Assembly (NCBI GenBank): GCA_963728825.1
Contig: CAVSLA010000001.1
Coordinates: forward strand, 248,001-312,000
Direction: 5' to 3'
Length of the DNA: 64,000 bases
Origin: CAVREM01 sp963728825
GTDB taxonomy: Bacteria; Acidobacteriota; Vicinamibacteria; Vicinamibacterales; CAVVIG01
Shown: one piece after another, positions 23,394 through 32,810 of the stretch
Layout of the letters: every line of letters starts with the position of its first letter
How positions within the stretch are numbered: position 1 is the first letter of the stretch
Translations under genes and position numbers: made by a program
Notes under the pieces: generated by a model
Database searches by the model: none
What the model saw: only the letters and a program-made list of their open reading frames with translations
Told to the model about the DNA's origin: nothing

Positions 23394-24651
23394 CGCAATC
23401 CGAACGCGCACCCACTCGTTGCGTGCCTGACCGGCAGCAATCCTGACCTTGAGATAGTTCCCGGTGACGACCAGCGATCCGTCCTCCAGCGTCAGCCCCT
23501 TGTGGACCGTCCCGATCTGCGCTCGGCGGAAGCGCGCGGTCAGCTGCGCGGCGATGTGGCGGATACGCTGGCTGCGCTCACGCACCACCGCCCCGGGCAC
23601 TTTGCCGGACAGCCCGGATGCCTCCGTGCCGGGCCGATCCGAATACGGAAACACGTGAACGTGGGAAAGCGGTGAACCTTCCAGATAGGCTGAAAGGCAT
23701 TCGAAATCTTGGTCGTGTTCCCCCGGGAAGCCGACGATGACATCGGTGCCAATCGAGGCGAGCGGAAGGCGTGCGCGGATGTCAGAGACGAGCGACGCGT
23801 AGTATTCGATGGTGTACGGGCGGCGCATGGCGGCAAGGATCCGATCGCTCGCATGCTGCAGCGGAAGATGAAAATGGGGAGCGAAACGAAAGGCTGAAGC
23901 CACCAGATCGACGATGTCCCGTGAGCAATCCATCGGCTCGAGCGAGCTGATCCGGAACAGCAGATCATGGCCCGACGCGACGCGGCTCAGCATTCGCAGC
24001 AGCTCGAGCAGGGATGAACGCGGCAGGAGATCGCGTCCGTACGATCCCAGATGCACGCCGGTGATCGCGATCTCCTTGAAGCCGGCCGCGGTGATCCGTT
24101 CGACCTCCCGCTCGATCTGTTGGACGGGCACGCTGCGCGGCCGGCCGCGGGTCGTCGGAATGATGCAGTACGAACATGACTCCGCACAGCCCGTTTGAAC
24201 CCGCAGCGTGAATGCGGTACGCCCGGCAACACCCGGCTCGATGACCGCGCCGCAGCTGCCCTCTCCATCGCCGAATCGTTCGGCGGTGGTGTCACCTCGA
24301 CCAGTAGCGGGATTTCTCTTCGTTGGGAACAATCCGGATGACGTTGGGCAGCGCCGCGACCTGCTGCGGATCTCTGGTCGCGTAGCAGCCGGTGACGACA
24401 ATCCGCGCATTCGGATTTATCCGCGCGATCCGGCGGATGGTCTGCCGTGCGCCCTGATCCGCGGCCGCCGTCACCGAACAGGTGTTGACGACAATCAGGT
24501 CGGCCGTCTCGGGCGGCGCAGGGGACGCTCCGGACCGCAACAGCTCCTCTTCGAAGCCCAGGGAATCCGCCTGGTTGACCCTGCAGCCGAAGGTAATGAT
24601 GGAGTAGGACTTGGTGTCCTTGGTGTCCTCTGTGTCCTTTGTGTTGATCAA
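23361..24651 (-). CDS. mtaB: tRNA t6A37 methylthiotransferase MtaB-like (one frameshift)
   Basis: Radical-SAM methylthiotransferase of the MiaB/MtaB family. The N-terminal domain keeps its three cluster cysteines (FGCRVNQ, NTCSVT, VTGCYA), the radical-SAM triad is CAESCSYC, and a TRAM RNA-binding domain ends the protein. The TFGCRVNQ start pattern favours MtaB over MiaB. The frame breaks near 24305; skipping one base joins both halves. The proposed TTG start overlaps the purD stop (TTGA), and the first dozen codons lie in a 9-nt repeat (NTKDTEDTKDTK), so the true start is uncertain. Confidence 0.85.
24613..24648. repeat. 9-nt tandem repeat at the purD/mtaB junction
   Basis: Four units close to GGTGTCCTT in tandem on the plus strand. 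Because the unit is three codons long it can be translated, and it forms the Asp/Thr/Lys-rich N-terminus of the mtaB frame. Confidence 0.7.
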
Positions 24652-25922
24652 AGCGCCTTTCTGCCAATGTCCCGTCGGTACTGCATCCCGTCAAACGATA
24701 TCCTGCCGACACCCGCGTAGGCGCGCTCAATGGCTTCGCCAAAGCCGGCGCCGCGTCCGACCACCGTCAAGACCCGGCCGCCTGCCGTGACGAGCTTGCC
24801 CTCGCGCATCGCGGTGCCCGCGTGAAACACGGTGACCCCGGTCAACTGCTCGGCATGATCGATCCCTGTGATCACGCAGCCTGATTCCGCGGAGTCGGGA
24901 TATCCACGAGACGCGAGCACGACTCCGACCAGCCGCTCGGGCGAAAGCCTGCAGGATGTCTGGCGCAGTTGCCCCATCGCGCCGGCGACAAGCAACGGCA
25001 GGAGCGGCTCGGCAATACGCGCGAGGATGACCTGTGCCTCAGGATCGCCCAGCCGTACGTTGAACTCGATCACCTTCGGGCCATCGCCCGTCAACATCAG
25101 CCCGACGTAGAGAAAGCCTCGGAACGGATGGCCTTCCGCCGCCATCCCGCGAAATGACGGGGTCGACCACTTCCTTCATCACCCGCGCATGCAGCGCGTC
25201 ATCGACCAGCGGGACTCGGCGCAAACGCGCCCATCCCGCCGGTATTTCCGCCACGGTCTTCGTCGAAAATGCGCTTGTGGTCCTGCGCGGCGCCTATCGA
25301 AACGGCCCGGCTCCCGTCCGCGACCACGAAGAACGACACCTCGGGTCCGGTCAGGCACTCTTCGATGACGAGCCGTGCCCCGGCATCGCCGAAGCGGCGG
25401 GCGTCCATGGCGCTGAGCACCGCTTCCTCGGCTTCAGCGCGGCTCTCGGCCATCACCACGCCTTTCCCGCCGGCCAGACCGTCCGCTTTGAGAACGACGG
25501 GGGGTTCGAACTCGCCCGACCGGAGCGCGGTCATCGCAGCGGCCGCGGTGTCGACGACGCGAAAGCGCGCCGTCGGCACGCTGTTGCGGGCCATGAACGC
25601 CTTCGCAAATGCCTTGCTGGACTCCAGCCGGGCCGCGGCCGCGCTGGGACCGAACACCGGGCGACCCATGTCGATCAGGCGATCGACGACGCCCAGACTC
25701 AGCGGCAGCTCAGGACCGACCACGGTGAAATCGATCTGTTCGCGCTCGACGATCGCGACGAGCTCGTCCAGCCGGGAGACGTCGGCGGCGATGGTTCGGG
25801 CAATCGCCTGCATCCCGGGATTGCCCGGAGCGCAGAGGATCTCGGTGACATCGCGTTCGGCGGTCAAGCCGCGCGACGAGCGCGTGCTCGCGCGCGCCGC
25901 TGCCAATCACCAGAACTCGCAT
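24648..25922 (-). CDS. purD: Phosphoribosylamine-glycine ligase (three frameshifts)
   Basis: ATP-grasp enzyme making GAR. Family segments occur in three frames but in the right order: MRVLVIGSGAREHAL at the start, CAPGNPG, PVVLKADGLAGGKGV, GGNTGGMGAF and IEFNVRLGDPEAQ. Breaks lie near 25868, 25213 and 25148; each is repaired by skipping one base, giving about 425 residues. All motifs survive, so sequencing insertions are more likely than decay. It is upstream of mtaB on the same transcript and divergent from rpsU. Confidence 0.9.
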
Positions 25923-25988
25923 GGTTTGAATGACTTAGAGGTTAACTGTGAGCCGTGCACGGGGTTCCGACGCGGCGGGAGTATTTCG

Positions 25989-26018
25989 TTGACGTGGCTC
26001 AGGTTTTACGCCTAGAAT
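25989..26018 (+). promoter_or_regulatory. Putative sigma-70 promoter of rpsU
   Basis: TTGACG (25989-25994), 18-bp spacer, TAGAAT (26013-26018). It lies about 70 bp before the rpsU start in the 160-bp region divergent from purD. A small palindrome TGCTAGCCTAGCA follows at 26032. Confidence 0.55.
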
Positions 26019-26086
26019 CCGCGTTTGCTTGTGCTAGCCTAGCATATTTGTGATCTTGGCCACCCGCGAAAGGGGTGTGATTGTTC

Positions 26087-26284
26087 GTGGCTGAAGTGAA
26101 GATTCAGGAGGGCGAATCGATTGAGAGCGCCCTCCGCCGGTTCAAGCGGAAGGTGCAGCAGGAAGACATCATCAAGGACATCAAGAAGCACTCCTTCTAC
26201 TTGAAACCGGGTGACAAGCGCCGCGCGAAGCAGGCGCTGGCGCGCAAGCGCAACAGAAAGAAACTCCGACGCGAGTTGGAGTAG
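26087..26284 (+). CDS. rpsU: 30S ribosomal protein S21
   Basis: 65 residues, basic, with the S21 pattern AEVKIQEGESIESALRRFKR and a Lys/Arg-rich tail. S21 aids mRNA binding on the 30S subunit. The family normally starts M-A-x-V, which points to the GTG at 26087; a TTG two codons earlier is nearer the AAAGGGG ribosome site. First gene of a plus-strand run. Confidence 0.95.
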   Translation: MAEVKIQEGESIESALRRFKRKVQQEDIIKDIKKHSFYLKPGDKRRAKQALARKRNRKKLRRELE

Positions 26285-26315
26285 ACGACACCGAGCCTGG
26301 ACGAGGTAGCGACCG

Positions 26316-26625
26316 ATGGAGTTCCAAGACCGGATCCTCAGGTGCGTGGACTGCGGGACGGAGTTCATCTGGACGGCGGGCGAGCAACAGTTTTTCGCCG
26401 ACAAGAACTTCAAGAACGAACCGAAGCGGTGCAAGGGCTGCAAGGCAAAACGGGCCAGCCGCCCGGTTGGCGCGATCGGTCGCGCGCGAGCGGGTCGAAA
26501 CGCTGACCACATGCTCGGCCTGTGGAAAGGAGACAACCGTGCCCTTCAAGCCGACTCAGGGGCGGCCGGTCTTCTGCAAGGAGTGCTTCCAGTCCCGCAA
26601 GTTTGCGGGGGCCGGCGGCGTCTGA
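26316..26625 (+). CDS. Small double zinc-ribbon protein (one frameshift)
   Basis: About 102 residues after repair. The first ribbon is ILRCVDCGTEF ... CKGCKAK; the second, in the +1 frame after a break near 26483, is TTCSACGKETTVPF ... VFCKECFQSRK, giving four CxxC pairs in total. This layout matches small zinc-binding proteins common in Acidobacteriota and Chloroflexi whose role is not known; nucleic-acid binding is a guess. It follows rpsU by 31 bp. Confidence 0.8.
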
Positions 26626-26654
26626 GCTCCAGGCGATTTCCTACGCACAAACGA

Positions 26655-26688
26655 CGGGCGGCCGACTTGCCGCCCGCTCTCCGTCTTT
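26655..26688 (+). terminator. Possible weak terminator hairpin
   Basis: CGGGCGGC and GCCGCCCG (26655-26662, 26669-26676) form a strong stem, but only a short T run (TCTTT) follows. It lies just past the zinc-ribbon gene and may attenuate rather than stop transcription. Confidence 0.35.
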
Positions 26689-26800
26689 CGCCCGGTGATC
26701 CGCGGCGAAGGCGGGTCGGCGCGGCCGTAGCCCATGATATTGTGAGCGGGGTAACGGCGGGTGCTTCGGAGCTCACAATCGATCACCGGGAGCGTTTTCC

Positions 26801-27155
26801 ATGCAGATTGATCAGAGGGCCGTCGGCGATGTGGTCGTGCTCGACCTGAAGGGCCGAGTCACCATGGGAGAGGGCGATGAGCTGCTGAAAGACAAGGTCA
26901 ACAGCCTGGTCAATCAGGGGCATAAGAAGATCGTCTTGAACCTTGCCGAAGTGCCGTACGTCGACAGCGCCGGCCTGGGTGAGATCGTCCGGACCTATAC
27001 AACGGTCAGCCGCCAGGGCGGGCAGCCTGAAGCTGCTGAACCTGACGAAACGGATCACCGATCTTCTGTCGATCACGAAGCTGCTGACCGTGTTCGAAAC
27101 GTTCGACTCGGAGAACGAAGCGGTACGGAGCTTCGCCGCGTCGGCCAAGGTATAG
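26801..27155 (+). CDS. STAS-domain anti-sigma-factor antagonist (one frameshift)
   Basis: About 117 residues after repair, the size of SpoIIAA/RsbV proteins. The phosphorylatable serine is Ser56 in VPYVDSAGLG, and the C-terminal half (SLKLLNLTKRITDLL ... VFETFDSENEAV) continues in the +1 frame after a break near 27019. Partner-switch proteins of this type bind a kinase/anti-sigma factor; none is visible in this window. It precedes the phosphoribosyltransferase gene by 16 bp. Confidence 0.88.
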
Positions 27156-27171
27156 CCAGCGTTCGCGCTAG

Positions 27172-28125
27172 ATGGCGCGCAGCCCATCGCCCAACCTGAC
27201 GGTTCCCGACGCTCCGGTGGGTAGCTTCGCGACGGCGGATCGACGATCCGCCGTCGTCAATCTGCTCATCTCGCTGCGTCCGGGCCAGTGGACCAAGAAC
27301 CTGCTGGTCTTCGCCGCGCTGATCTTCGCGGAGAAGCTGTTCGACGTCTCCGCGGTGGCGACCGCCACGTCGCGGCATTCGCGATCTTCTGCGCGCTGTC
27401 GGGAGTCGTCTATCTCGTCAACGATATCGCCGATCGCCACAGCGATCGCGAGCATCCACTGAAACGGCGTCGGCCGATCGCCGCCGGCGCCCTGCCGGTG
27501 GCGACCGCGGCGACCGCCGCGGCGCTGATCGGTGCCGCGGCGCTGGCGGCGGCGTTCGCGCTCGGCTGGCGGTTCGGGCTCGTCGCGGCGGCCTACTGGG
27601 CTGCAGGCGCTCTACTCGGGTCCGCTGAAGCACATCGTCATCATCGACGTGCTGACCCTCAGCATCGGGTTCGTGCTGCGCGCGGCCGCCGGCGCCGTGG
27701 TGATCAACGTCGTGATCAGCCACTGGCTGTTCGTCTGCACGATCCTGCTGGCGATGTTCATCGCGCTGGCGAAGCGGCGTCACGAGATTGTGCTGCTCGC
27801 CGACGGCGCACCCAGCCATCGGCCGATCCTCGGCGAATACAGCCCGTATCTCCTGGATCAGATGATCGGCGTCGTCACGGCGTCGACGCTGATCGCCTAC
27901 ATCTTCTATACGATCAGCCCGGAGACGACCGCGAAGTTCGGCACCGACCTGCTCGGGCTGACGATTCCGTTTCCGCTGTATGGGATCTTCCGCTACCTGT
28001 ATCTCGTCCACCGGCGCGAGGGCGGCGGCAGCCCCGCCGAGCTCCTGATCAACGATCGTCCGCTGCTCGCCTGCGTCACGCTGTGGGTGGCGGCGGTGGT
28101 GCTCATCATCTATCAGCCGTTCTGA
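27172..28125 (+). CDS. UbiA-type decaprenyl-phosphate phosphoribosyltransferase (frameshifted)
   Basis: Polytopic membrane protein of about 315 residues, related to the enzyme that transfers phosphoribose from PRPP to a prenyl phosphate. The motif NDIADRHSDREHPLKRRRP carries the Asp pairs that hold magnesium; a second conserved stretch is LKHIVIIDVLTLSIGFVLRA. Breaks occur near 27371 (two extra bases or one lost) and 27599 (one extra base). It opens the glycosyltransferase block, suggesting it supplies a lipid-linked sugar donor; that link is inference. Confidence 0.85.
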
Positions 28126-28128
28126 ACA

Positions 28129-29088
28129 TGCCTGACTTCAACGTGCGCTCCGACTCGGTCAACGTCGAGCAGATCATGGAGCAGATCCGCGCGCGTATCC
28201 GCGAGAAGCGCGGCGTGGACTACACCGAGCAGGAAATCCGCGAGCTCGCGGCGGTCAAGCTCGAGAAGTTCCTGGATCCGCGCGGCGTGCGCTCGGATCT
28301 GCTCGAACAGTTCCGCCGGAAGGAGTCGGACGGAGACCGCACAGCCGCTGCCGAATTACGCGTTCAACGATCAGACGCTGTACGAATCGCATCGCGGCGC
28401 CGATCCGCTGGATCCGCCGGCTGCTCAACCCGATCCTGAAGCTGTTCTTCAACCCGAACCCGCTGATTCAGGCGCTGCACATCCAGTCGCAGCTGAACAC
28501 GATGACCGTGCGAGCGCGACGCGGCGCGCCGCGGGCTGGTGCAGCTGCAGTACGAGGTGCTGCACAACCTCGTCGATCGAGACGACCCGGCTGGGCATCG
28601 AGGTGAAGAACCTCAAGATGCGCGTCGAGTCGCTGACCGGCCGGCTCGAGTTCAACGAACGGCGGGCGCGTGCGCTCGAAAGCGTCGTGGTTTACAAGGC
28701 GCCCGAGGAACGGGAAACGCAGGCGCCCCGGCGAGCGCCGATCGAGGCGGCGCCGGAGCCGGCGCCCCGAGCCGGAGCCACCCGCGCCAGTCGAGGCGCC
28801 GCGCCGGCGGAGGCCGCCGAAGGCCCCGGCCAGCGCAGCCGGCGGCGACGCCGGCGGCGCGGCCGCCGCGGCGGCGGACCTGGCCGCCGTCGATCATGGG
28901 CGGTCCAGCAGACTGCCGGCGACGAGCGGCGGCGACGCCGAGGCCGCGCGCGAAGCCGCGGGCGCGCACAGCGCGACCGGCGGAGACGCATCGAGCAGCG
29001 CGCTGCCCGGCTGAGCGAAGCGCTCAGGCCGACGTCGCTCCGCCCGACGCCGCGACTGCCAGCGCCCCCAGGACCCGACGACGAGTGA
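28129..29088 (+). CDS. Unknown protein, amphipathic segment plus Ala/Pro-rich tail (several frameshifts)
   Basis: I do not recognise this family. The N-terminus (VNVEQIMEQIRARIREKRG) is helical and charged; a middle segment, readable after skipping one base at several points, is RWIRRLLNPILKLFFNPNP, a likely membrane-surface helix; next is a coiled-coil-like region (NLKMRVESLTGRLEFNERRA) and a low-complexity Pro/Ala/Arg tail. At least five single-base skips are needed between about 28340 and 28780. Its TGA overlaps the GTG of the next gene, so it belongs to the glycosyltransferase operon and may anchor or scaffold those enzymes. Confidence 0.6.
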   Translation, partial: CLTSTCAPTRSTSSRSWSRSARVSARSAAWTTPSRKSASSRRSSSRSSWIRAACARICSNSSAGRSRTETAQPLPNYAFNDQTLYESHRGADPLDPPAAQPDPEAVLQPEPADSGAAHPVAAEHDDRASATRRAAGWCSCSTRCCTTSSIETTRLGIEVKNLKMRVESLTGRLEFNERRARALESVVVYKAPEERETQAPRRAPIEAAPEPAPRAGATRASRGAAPAEAAEGPGQRSRRRRRRRGRRGGGPGRRRSWAVQQTAGDERRRRRGRARSRGRAQRDRRRRIEQRAARLSEALRPTSLRPTPRLPAPPGPDDE

Positions 29089-30539
29089 AGCTCGCGGTCG
29101 TCGTTCAGCGCTACGGTCAGGCCATCAATGGCGGCGCCGAGCTGCACGCGCGGTACATCGCCGAGCACCTCGGCAAAGCACGCGGAAGTCGAGGTCCTGA
29201 CCACCTGCGCCACCGACTACGTGTCCTGGCGGAACGAGCTGCCGGCGGGCAGTCGAGACGATCAACGGCGTCACCGTGCGGCGCTTTCGCGTGAACGCAC
29301 GAGCGCGATCCGCCTCGACTTCGGCCGGCGCTCCGAACACGTCTTCAGACATCTGCATTCGCTTGCCGACGAGCTCGAGTGGCTCGAGGCCGAAGGACCG
29401 ACCAGCTCCTGCGCTGATGCGGCTTCATCGCGCGCCACGCCGGTCAGTATGCGTTCTGTTTTTTCTTCAGCTATCGCTACTACCACGCGTTTCACGGCGC
29501 TCGAGCAGCCGCCGATCGCGCGGTCCTGGTCCCGACCGCCGAGCGGGACCACGCCATCGGCCTGCAGATTTTTCCGCCGCTGTTTCGCGGCGTCCGCGCG
29601 CTGATGTACAACTCGCCGGAAGAGCGGGCGATGATCGAGGCGGTGCGCGGCCAACCACCACGTGCCGTCGGTCGTCGTCGGCATCGGCTCGGAGGTGCCT
29701 GCCAACCCGCAGCCCGGGCGCTTCCGGCAGAAGTTCAACATCCGCGGGCCGTTTGCCGTCTACGTCGGCCGCATCGACGAGAACAAGGGCTGCAAGGAGC
29801 TGTTCGACGCCTTTGCAGCAGTATCGCCGAGACGGATGCGACGCGCCTGTCGCTGGTCCTGATCGGCAACTCGATGCTGCCGATTCCCCAGCATCCGCGC
29901 ATCCGGCACCTCGGATTCCTCGACGACTCCGACAAGTTCGACGCCATGGCCGCCGCCGGACCTGCTGATCATGCCGTCGTACTTCGAAAGCCTGTCGATG
30001 GTCGCGCTCGAAGCCTGGGCGCTGGGCCGGCCGGTGCTCGCCAACGCCCAATGCGACGTTCTCAAAGGCCAATCGATCCGCAGCAACGCCGGCCTGTACT
30101 ACGAGAACCGCGACGAGTTCATCGAGACGCTGCGCGCCCTCGAGCGAAACCGCTGGCTGAGCGCCACGCTGGGCAGGAACGGCCGCCAGTTCTTCCGCGA
30201 ACACTACGACTGGCCGGTGATCGAGCGAAAGTATCTCGACATGATCGCCCGGCTGACCGGCGGAATCGCGCCGCCGCGCCGGGAATCGAACCGCTGCCCG
30301 GCTGGTTCGAAGCCGGCGCGCCGACTGCCCGCCGGCAGAAGAAGTCGTTGCAGGCGCTGCGCACGCGGGCCGGTGCGTCGCAGCGAGCCGTCGCCGTGTC
30401 GCGGCCGCCCGTCTCCCAGGCGGCGCCGCCGCCCCCGCCAGCGCCACCGCGGCGGCCGCGACAGCGCGCCAGGCCGACCGGCAGCGGCCGGCGGCTGGCA
30501 GCGACTCCGCCGGTCGGCATCGGCGCCCGGCAGACGTGA
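29085..30539 (+). CDS. GT4-type glycosyltransferase, copy A (several frameshifts)
   Basis: GT-B fold enzyme. The N-terminal domain starts KLAVVVQRYGQAINGGAEL and the C-terminal nucleotide-sugar domain has YVGRIDENKGCKEL and the E-x7-E region MPSYFESLSMVALEAW. Segments lie in all three frames in the correct order; single-base skips repair them. It closely resembles the fourth GT of this block (32811-34173), for example in HSLADELEWL and the LTTCA-DY-W pattern. The tail after about 30290 is Pro/Ala-rich and of uncertain frame. Confidence 0.8.
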
Positions 30540-30551
30540 CCGCGGTGGCGC

Positions 30552-31750
30552 ATGAGCGCCGGCGATTCACCAGGTGCTCGCGACGCTCGGCTACGGAGAC
30601 GCGATCGGCCACGAGGTGCTCGGCATCCAGCGGGTGCTGCGCGGCGCGGGCTACGAATCGGACATCTTCGTCGAAACCTCGGAACGCGATGCTCGAGCCG
30701 CTGACGCGCGATTATCGCGAGCTGGTCGACGCCTCACACCCGGACAACCTGCTGCTGCATCACTTCGCGATCGGCTCGAAGGCCTCGCGCGCGGCGTTCG
30801 CCCTGCCCGATCGAATGGCGCTCATCTACCACAACATCACGCCGCCCGAGTACTTCATCGGCGTGCACCGGCACGCTGGTCGGTCAGTGCTTCCGCGGCC
30901 GCCGCGAGCTTCGCGCCTACGTCGACCGCTGCGATCTCGCGCTCGGCGATTCCGAGTTCAACCGGCAGGATCTCGAGGCGCTCGGTTTTCCGCGGACCGG
31001 CGTGCTGCCGGTCGTGCCCGACTTCTCGCACCTCGATCGGGAGCCGAATCGCTTCGTGGCCGATCAGTTCGACGACGACTGGACCAACATCCTGTTCGTC
31101 GGACGGGTGATCGCCAACAAGAAGATCGAAGATCGTGATCCGCTTCTTCCATGCCTACCACACCCGCCATCAACCGGCGATCCCGCCTGATCATCGTCGG
31201 CATGTACAACCTGTTCGAGCGCTACCTCGCGGGGCTGACGCACCTGGCGGCCGAGCTCGGTCTGACGCACGTGCACTTCACCGGGCACATCTCCAACGAG
31301 GAGCTGGTCGCGTATTACGAAATCGCCGATCTCTTCCTTTGCGCCAGCGAGCACGAAGGGTTCTGCGTGCCGCTGGTCGAGGCGTTCTACAAGCAGGTGC
31401 CGGTGCTGGCCTATGCCGCGACCGCCGTGCCGGGCACGATGGACGGCGCCGGCGTGCTGTTCGACGACCGGGATCCGCGGCACGTCGCGGCGGTGATCGA
31501 CGCGATCGTCTCGAACGCCGACCTGCAGGACGCGATTGTCGCGGTCAGCTCGCCGCGGTCCGCCGGCTGCAGGCGAAGGATTTCGCGGGCACGCTGCTCG
31601 GCTTCGTCGATCGAGATCCTCGCTACGCCGCGGCCGCCGCTGCCGCAGGTCGCGCCCGACTTCTGGCGGCAGTTCGACGAAGCGGAGATACTCGACGAAG
31701 TGCGCAAGTACCGGCCGGCCGCATTCAAGAGGCTGCCGACCGCCCCATGA
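30552..31750 (+). CDS. GT4-type glycosyltransferase, copy B (several frameshifts)
   Basis: GT-B enzyme distinct from copy A and paired with the next gene. Markers: HQVLATLGYGDAIGHEVLGI near the N-terminus, YHNITPPEYF, VGRVIANKKIED, and the donor-site region CASEHEGFCVPLVEAF. About five skips of one base are needed (for example just after the ATG at 30552). Its TGA overlaps the ATG of the next gene. The product may add a sugar to a lipid-linked acceptor; substrate not predictable. Confidence 0.8.
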
Positions 31751-32806
31751 TCGTCAATCAGTGGCTGCCGGCCGCGCACCGCGGCGACGCAATCGGCGAC
31801 GGCGCCAGACGCCTGCGCGATCTGCTCCGCAGCATGGGTCACGACGCCGGCCTCTACGCTTTGACCATCGACGAGGATCTGGCCGGTGAAGTGCAGCCGT
31901 TCACCGATCCCGACGCCGGCCGAGGCGACGTGACGATCTTTCACTTCGCGCTGCCCTCGCCGATGACCGAGGCGTTCGGGAAGCTGTCGGCCGCGCCGGG
32001 TCCTGCCTGTACCACAACGTCACGCCGGCCTCGTATTTCGCCCCCACGATCCGGCCCTCTTCCGGCTGGCTGTCATTGCGCGTCAGCAGCTGGCGACGCT
32101 GGCGGACCGCGATCGACCTGGCGCTCGGCGTCTCGGATTTCAACCGCCAGGAGCTCGAGGCGATCGGATTCAAGCGCACCGGCGTACTGCCGCTGGCGAT
32201 GGACCTGTCGCGCATCACCCGCGCGGTGCGGCGGCCCGGCGCTCGACAAGCTGCTCGACGACGACTTCGTCAACTTCCTGTTCGTCGGCCGGATCGCGCC
32301 CAACAAGAAGATCGAAGATCACATCCGCCTCGCGGAACACTACAAGCGCTACGTGGACGCCTACTACCGCTTCATCTTCGTCGGTCGCTTCGACGCGGTG
32401 CCGCGGTATTATTCGACGGTTCGCGCGCTGATGGCCGAGTTCCGGCTGCTCGACGAGCGCTTCATCTTCACCGGCCCGGTGCCTGACGAGGACCTCGCCA
32501 TCTATTACCGCCACAGCCGCCGTCTACATCTCGATGAGCGAGCACGAAGGATTCTGCGCGCCTCTTCTCGAAGCGATGGCCGCCGACGTCCCGGTGCTGG
32601 CCTACGCGCGCGGCCGCCGTCCCGGAAACGCTCGGCGGCGCCGGCGTGCAGTTCGCGCCCAAAGATCTGGAGCAGGTCGCCGAGCTGCCGGCGCGTTGAC
32701 CTTCGATGACCAGCTGCGAGCGTCTGTCATCGAGGGGCAGCGCCGCCGACTGCTGGCTTTCGGCGACGACCGCATCGTCGCCGGTCTGTCCGCTTTCCTC
32801 CACTAG
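31747..32806 (+). CDS. GT4-type glycosyltransferase, copy B' (several frameshifts)
   Basis: Paralogue of the preceding gene: IVNQWLPAAHRGDAIGDGA at the start, FHFALPSPMTEAF, LFVGRIAPNKKIEDHIRLA, and SEHEGFCAPLLEAMAAD. The middle third is split over frames between about 32000 and 32250 and again after 32520. It starts by an ATGA overlap with copy B, so the two are co-translated. Confidence 0.8.
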
Positions 32807-32810
32807 CCTG

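Noticed and set aside
26655..26800. A gene in the region between the zinc-ribbon and STAS genes
   Set aside because: Only a hairpin is visible; short frames there have no ribosome site or similarity.
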